This document shows positions 62,909 to 64,000 of a stretch of DNA of 64,000 bases, piece after piece (position 1 is the stretch's first letter; each line of letters begins with the position of its first letter). A program made the position numbers and the translations under genes. This DNA is from an uncultured Clostridium sp. (GTDB lineage Bacteria; Bacillota; Clostridia; TANB77; CAG-508): positions 100,559-164,558 of the forward strand of contig USFR01000003.1 of assembly GCA_900553945.1 (NCBI GenBank). Direction: 5' to 3'. Below the pieces are notes generated by a model. The model was not told the origin of the DNA, did no database searches, and saw only the letters and a program-made list of their open reading frames with translations.

Positions 62909-63817
62909 ATGCTTGAAAGAGTTTTGACTCAATTGTTTCAAAAAATGAATCCTGGTCGGAAGGCGATTGCTAAAAGAGTTGGAAATCGTTTGGTTTTCGT
63001 TACACAGGATTCGGCTGGTTGCAATGATTATTTGCTTGAAGGAACTTACACGTATGATGAAGTTGTAAAATTAAATGAGCTTACAACTTATAATGCGGGT
63101 TTCGGATTTTGCAAAGAAATTGGGCCGGTTGCATTTATTGGGATTCCTAATCCAGCTTATGCTTCTGGTAGTGGATACTTCAGGTATAAAGTTCGGACTT
63201 ATGGATCACCAACTGATGAAAGCGAGTGCTATTTTGAAGCATACGATGAGGAGGAAGCTAAGGAAATTAGTAACTATACGGTATATGGACTTTTGGGACA
63301 TGAAGCAGTGGCTGAGGCTGCTTCGATTGCCGAGTTGAATTATGTGTCTGATTCAAGGTATAAAGCTAAAGAATCGAGAGAACCAAGAGTTTTTAGTATG
63401 GACTGTAAGTTGAAAGGAAAGTATACTTATGCCAAGGCTAAGGTTCTTGCGACTGGATCTGTTGAGGACATTGACGGCTATGGCAGTGAAGATCATCCAA
63501 TTGTTTTTGCAGAGGTTGAAGGCGGTCAGCATGTTGGTATTATTAACATGTGGAAGTGCGATATCAAATTGGTTCGCGGCTTCAGAGATGTTTGGGAGTA
63601 CGGTGCTGATCAACCGGAGGTTAAGCAGATAAGGTTCCTTGAAAAGGATGAGGCAATGAACATCAATGATTATACATTGTATGTTTATTCCTACAGCTGC
63701 GCTGGCCTTGGCAGAGTAAAGTATCCAATCGAGAAGTGTGATCGCACTCTTGATCCGAGGTTTAACTTCCATTTACCGGATGGAACTGATTATCGGCTGG
63801 TTGAACACGAAGAATAA
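62909..63817 (+). CDS. Unknown 302-aa protein, atypical composition
   Basis: Not recognised. It appears soluble and beta-rich, acidic, with many Tyr and Gly, no signal peptide or membrane helix. Two similar halves are possible: both contain a ...DEEEAKEISNYTVYGL / KDEAMNINDYTLYVYS element (about 115-130 and 249-265). AAGGAGGAG precedes the ATG. G+C is clearly higher than neighbours (24 of 60 bases at 62941-63000, against 14 of 60 at 61321-61380). It stands alone with its own promoter and terminator, like the gene at 38940. Confidence 0.65.
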   Translation: MLERVLTQLFQKMNPGRKAIAKRVGNRLVFVTQDSAGCNDYLLEGTYTYDEVVKLNELTTYNAGFGFCKEIGPVAFIGIPNPAYASGSGYFRYKVRTYGSPTDESECYFEAYDEEEAKEISNYTVYGLLGHEAVAEAASIAELNYVSDSRYKAKESREPRVFSMDCKLKGKYTYAKAKVLATGSVEDIDGYGSEDHPIVFAEVEGGQHVGIINMWKCDIKLVRGFRDVWEYGADQPEVKQIRFLEKDEAMNINDYTLYVYSYSCAGLGRVKYPIEKCDRTLDPRFNFHLPDGTDYRLVEHEE

Positions 63818-63867
63818 CAGTATTTAACTGACGAAAGCTGAATACACAGAACAGAAGTAAAGCATAG

Positions 63868-63908
63868 AAAATGAGTGGGTTGCGATTTTAGGCAATTCAC
63901 TCATTTTT
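63868..63908 (+). terminator. Terminator after the 302-aa gene
   Basis: AAAATGAGTG pairs with CACTCATTTT, extended inside by TTGC/GCAA, followed by T-run. The last 90 bases of the window show no gene. Confidence 0.75.
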
Positions 63909-64000
63909 CGTTTTAAGTTGTTTGATTTTAGTAATGGAAAAATTTGGTTAATTAAAAAAGTAAAGTCCATATACTAAGAAAAATTAGATGTATGCAAGAA

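Overview
The window is a low-GC (roughly 25-30% G+C), endospore-forming Clostridia-type Firmicutes chromosome, probably an uncultured gut clostridium. The support is gene content and order: nusB-xseA-xseB, a YqeG/aminopeptidase P/EF-P/CD1247-type run, a stp-prkC-rpe block leading to a 25-codon spoVM and rpmB, and the spore genes sleB, spoVM, dacF-type, a GerA-type receptor operon and spoIVA. TTG and GTG starts, strong GGAGG sites and many A/T-rich hairpin terminators fit the same group.

Layout. 1-9.4 kb: housekeeping genes (nusB, exonuclease VII, formate-THF ligase, SleB-type cortex hydrolase, YqeG phosphatase, a prepilin-type peptidase, aminopeptidase P, EF-P, CD1247-type zinc-ribbon protein), then a frameshifted M23 peptidase and tRNA-Trp on the minus strand. 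9.5-12.6 kb: a GT-C-like membrane protein and asd, both minus strand. 12.6-30.1 kb: a long plus-strand surface-glycan locus. It has GT2 and GT4 glycosyltransferases, DUF2304 and DUF6020 membrane proteins, a very large secreted ricin-lectin/GH25 muramidase, a Wzx flippase, a fused Wzy-like/WecG-TagA protein, UDP-GlcNAc 2-epimerase, a small EamA-type flippase and two GtrB-type undecaprenyl-phosphate glycosyltransferases. A plausible reading is that WecB makes UDP-ManNAc, the TagA-like domain transfers it to a lipid-linked acceptor, Wzx exports the unit, and the GtrB/flippase/GT-C set decorates the product outside the membrane.

30.2-37.7 kb: rlmN, PP2C phosphatase, PASTA kinase, rpe (no rsgA between prkC and rpe), a bactofilin-like membrane protein, nth, a 49-aa membrane protein, spoVM and rpmB. 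37.8-50.2 kb: a GH25 protein, a composition-anomalous 413-aa protein made of three repeats, a D,D-carboxypeptidase, rpmE, cdd, a minus-strand gerA-type operon with a frameshifted fourth 2TM gene, spoIVA and an RlmD-family methyltransferase. 50.3-64 kb: an accessory region with an MFS protein, two acyltransferase-like genes, a Fic gene broken by an internal deletion, a leader-peptide/attenuator-like region, an RBBP9-type hydrolase, a Ppx/GppA-radical SAM chimera lacking the cluster-binding cysteines, a CYTH protein, an ECF sigma/anti-sigma/Spo0A-C-like module, an HD hydrolase, a C1 peptidase with an altered active-site triad and a second composition-anomalous gene.

Four small genes (M23, a DUF1540-like protein, the ger 2TM protein, the Spo0A-C-like regulator) each read perfectly if one base is removed from a short homopolymer. 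That shared pattern suggests sequence errors at least as strongly as true decay. No CRISPR array, transposase, rRNA or replication origin was seen.
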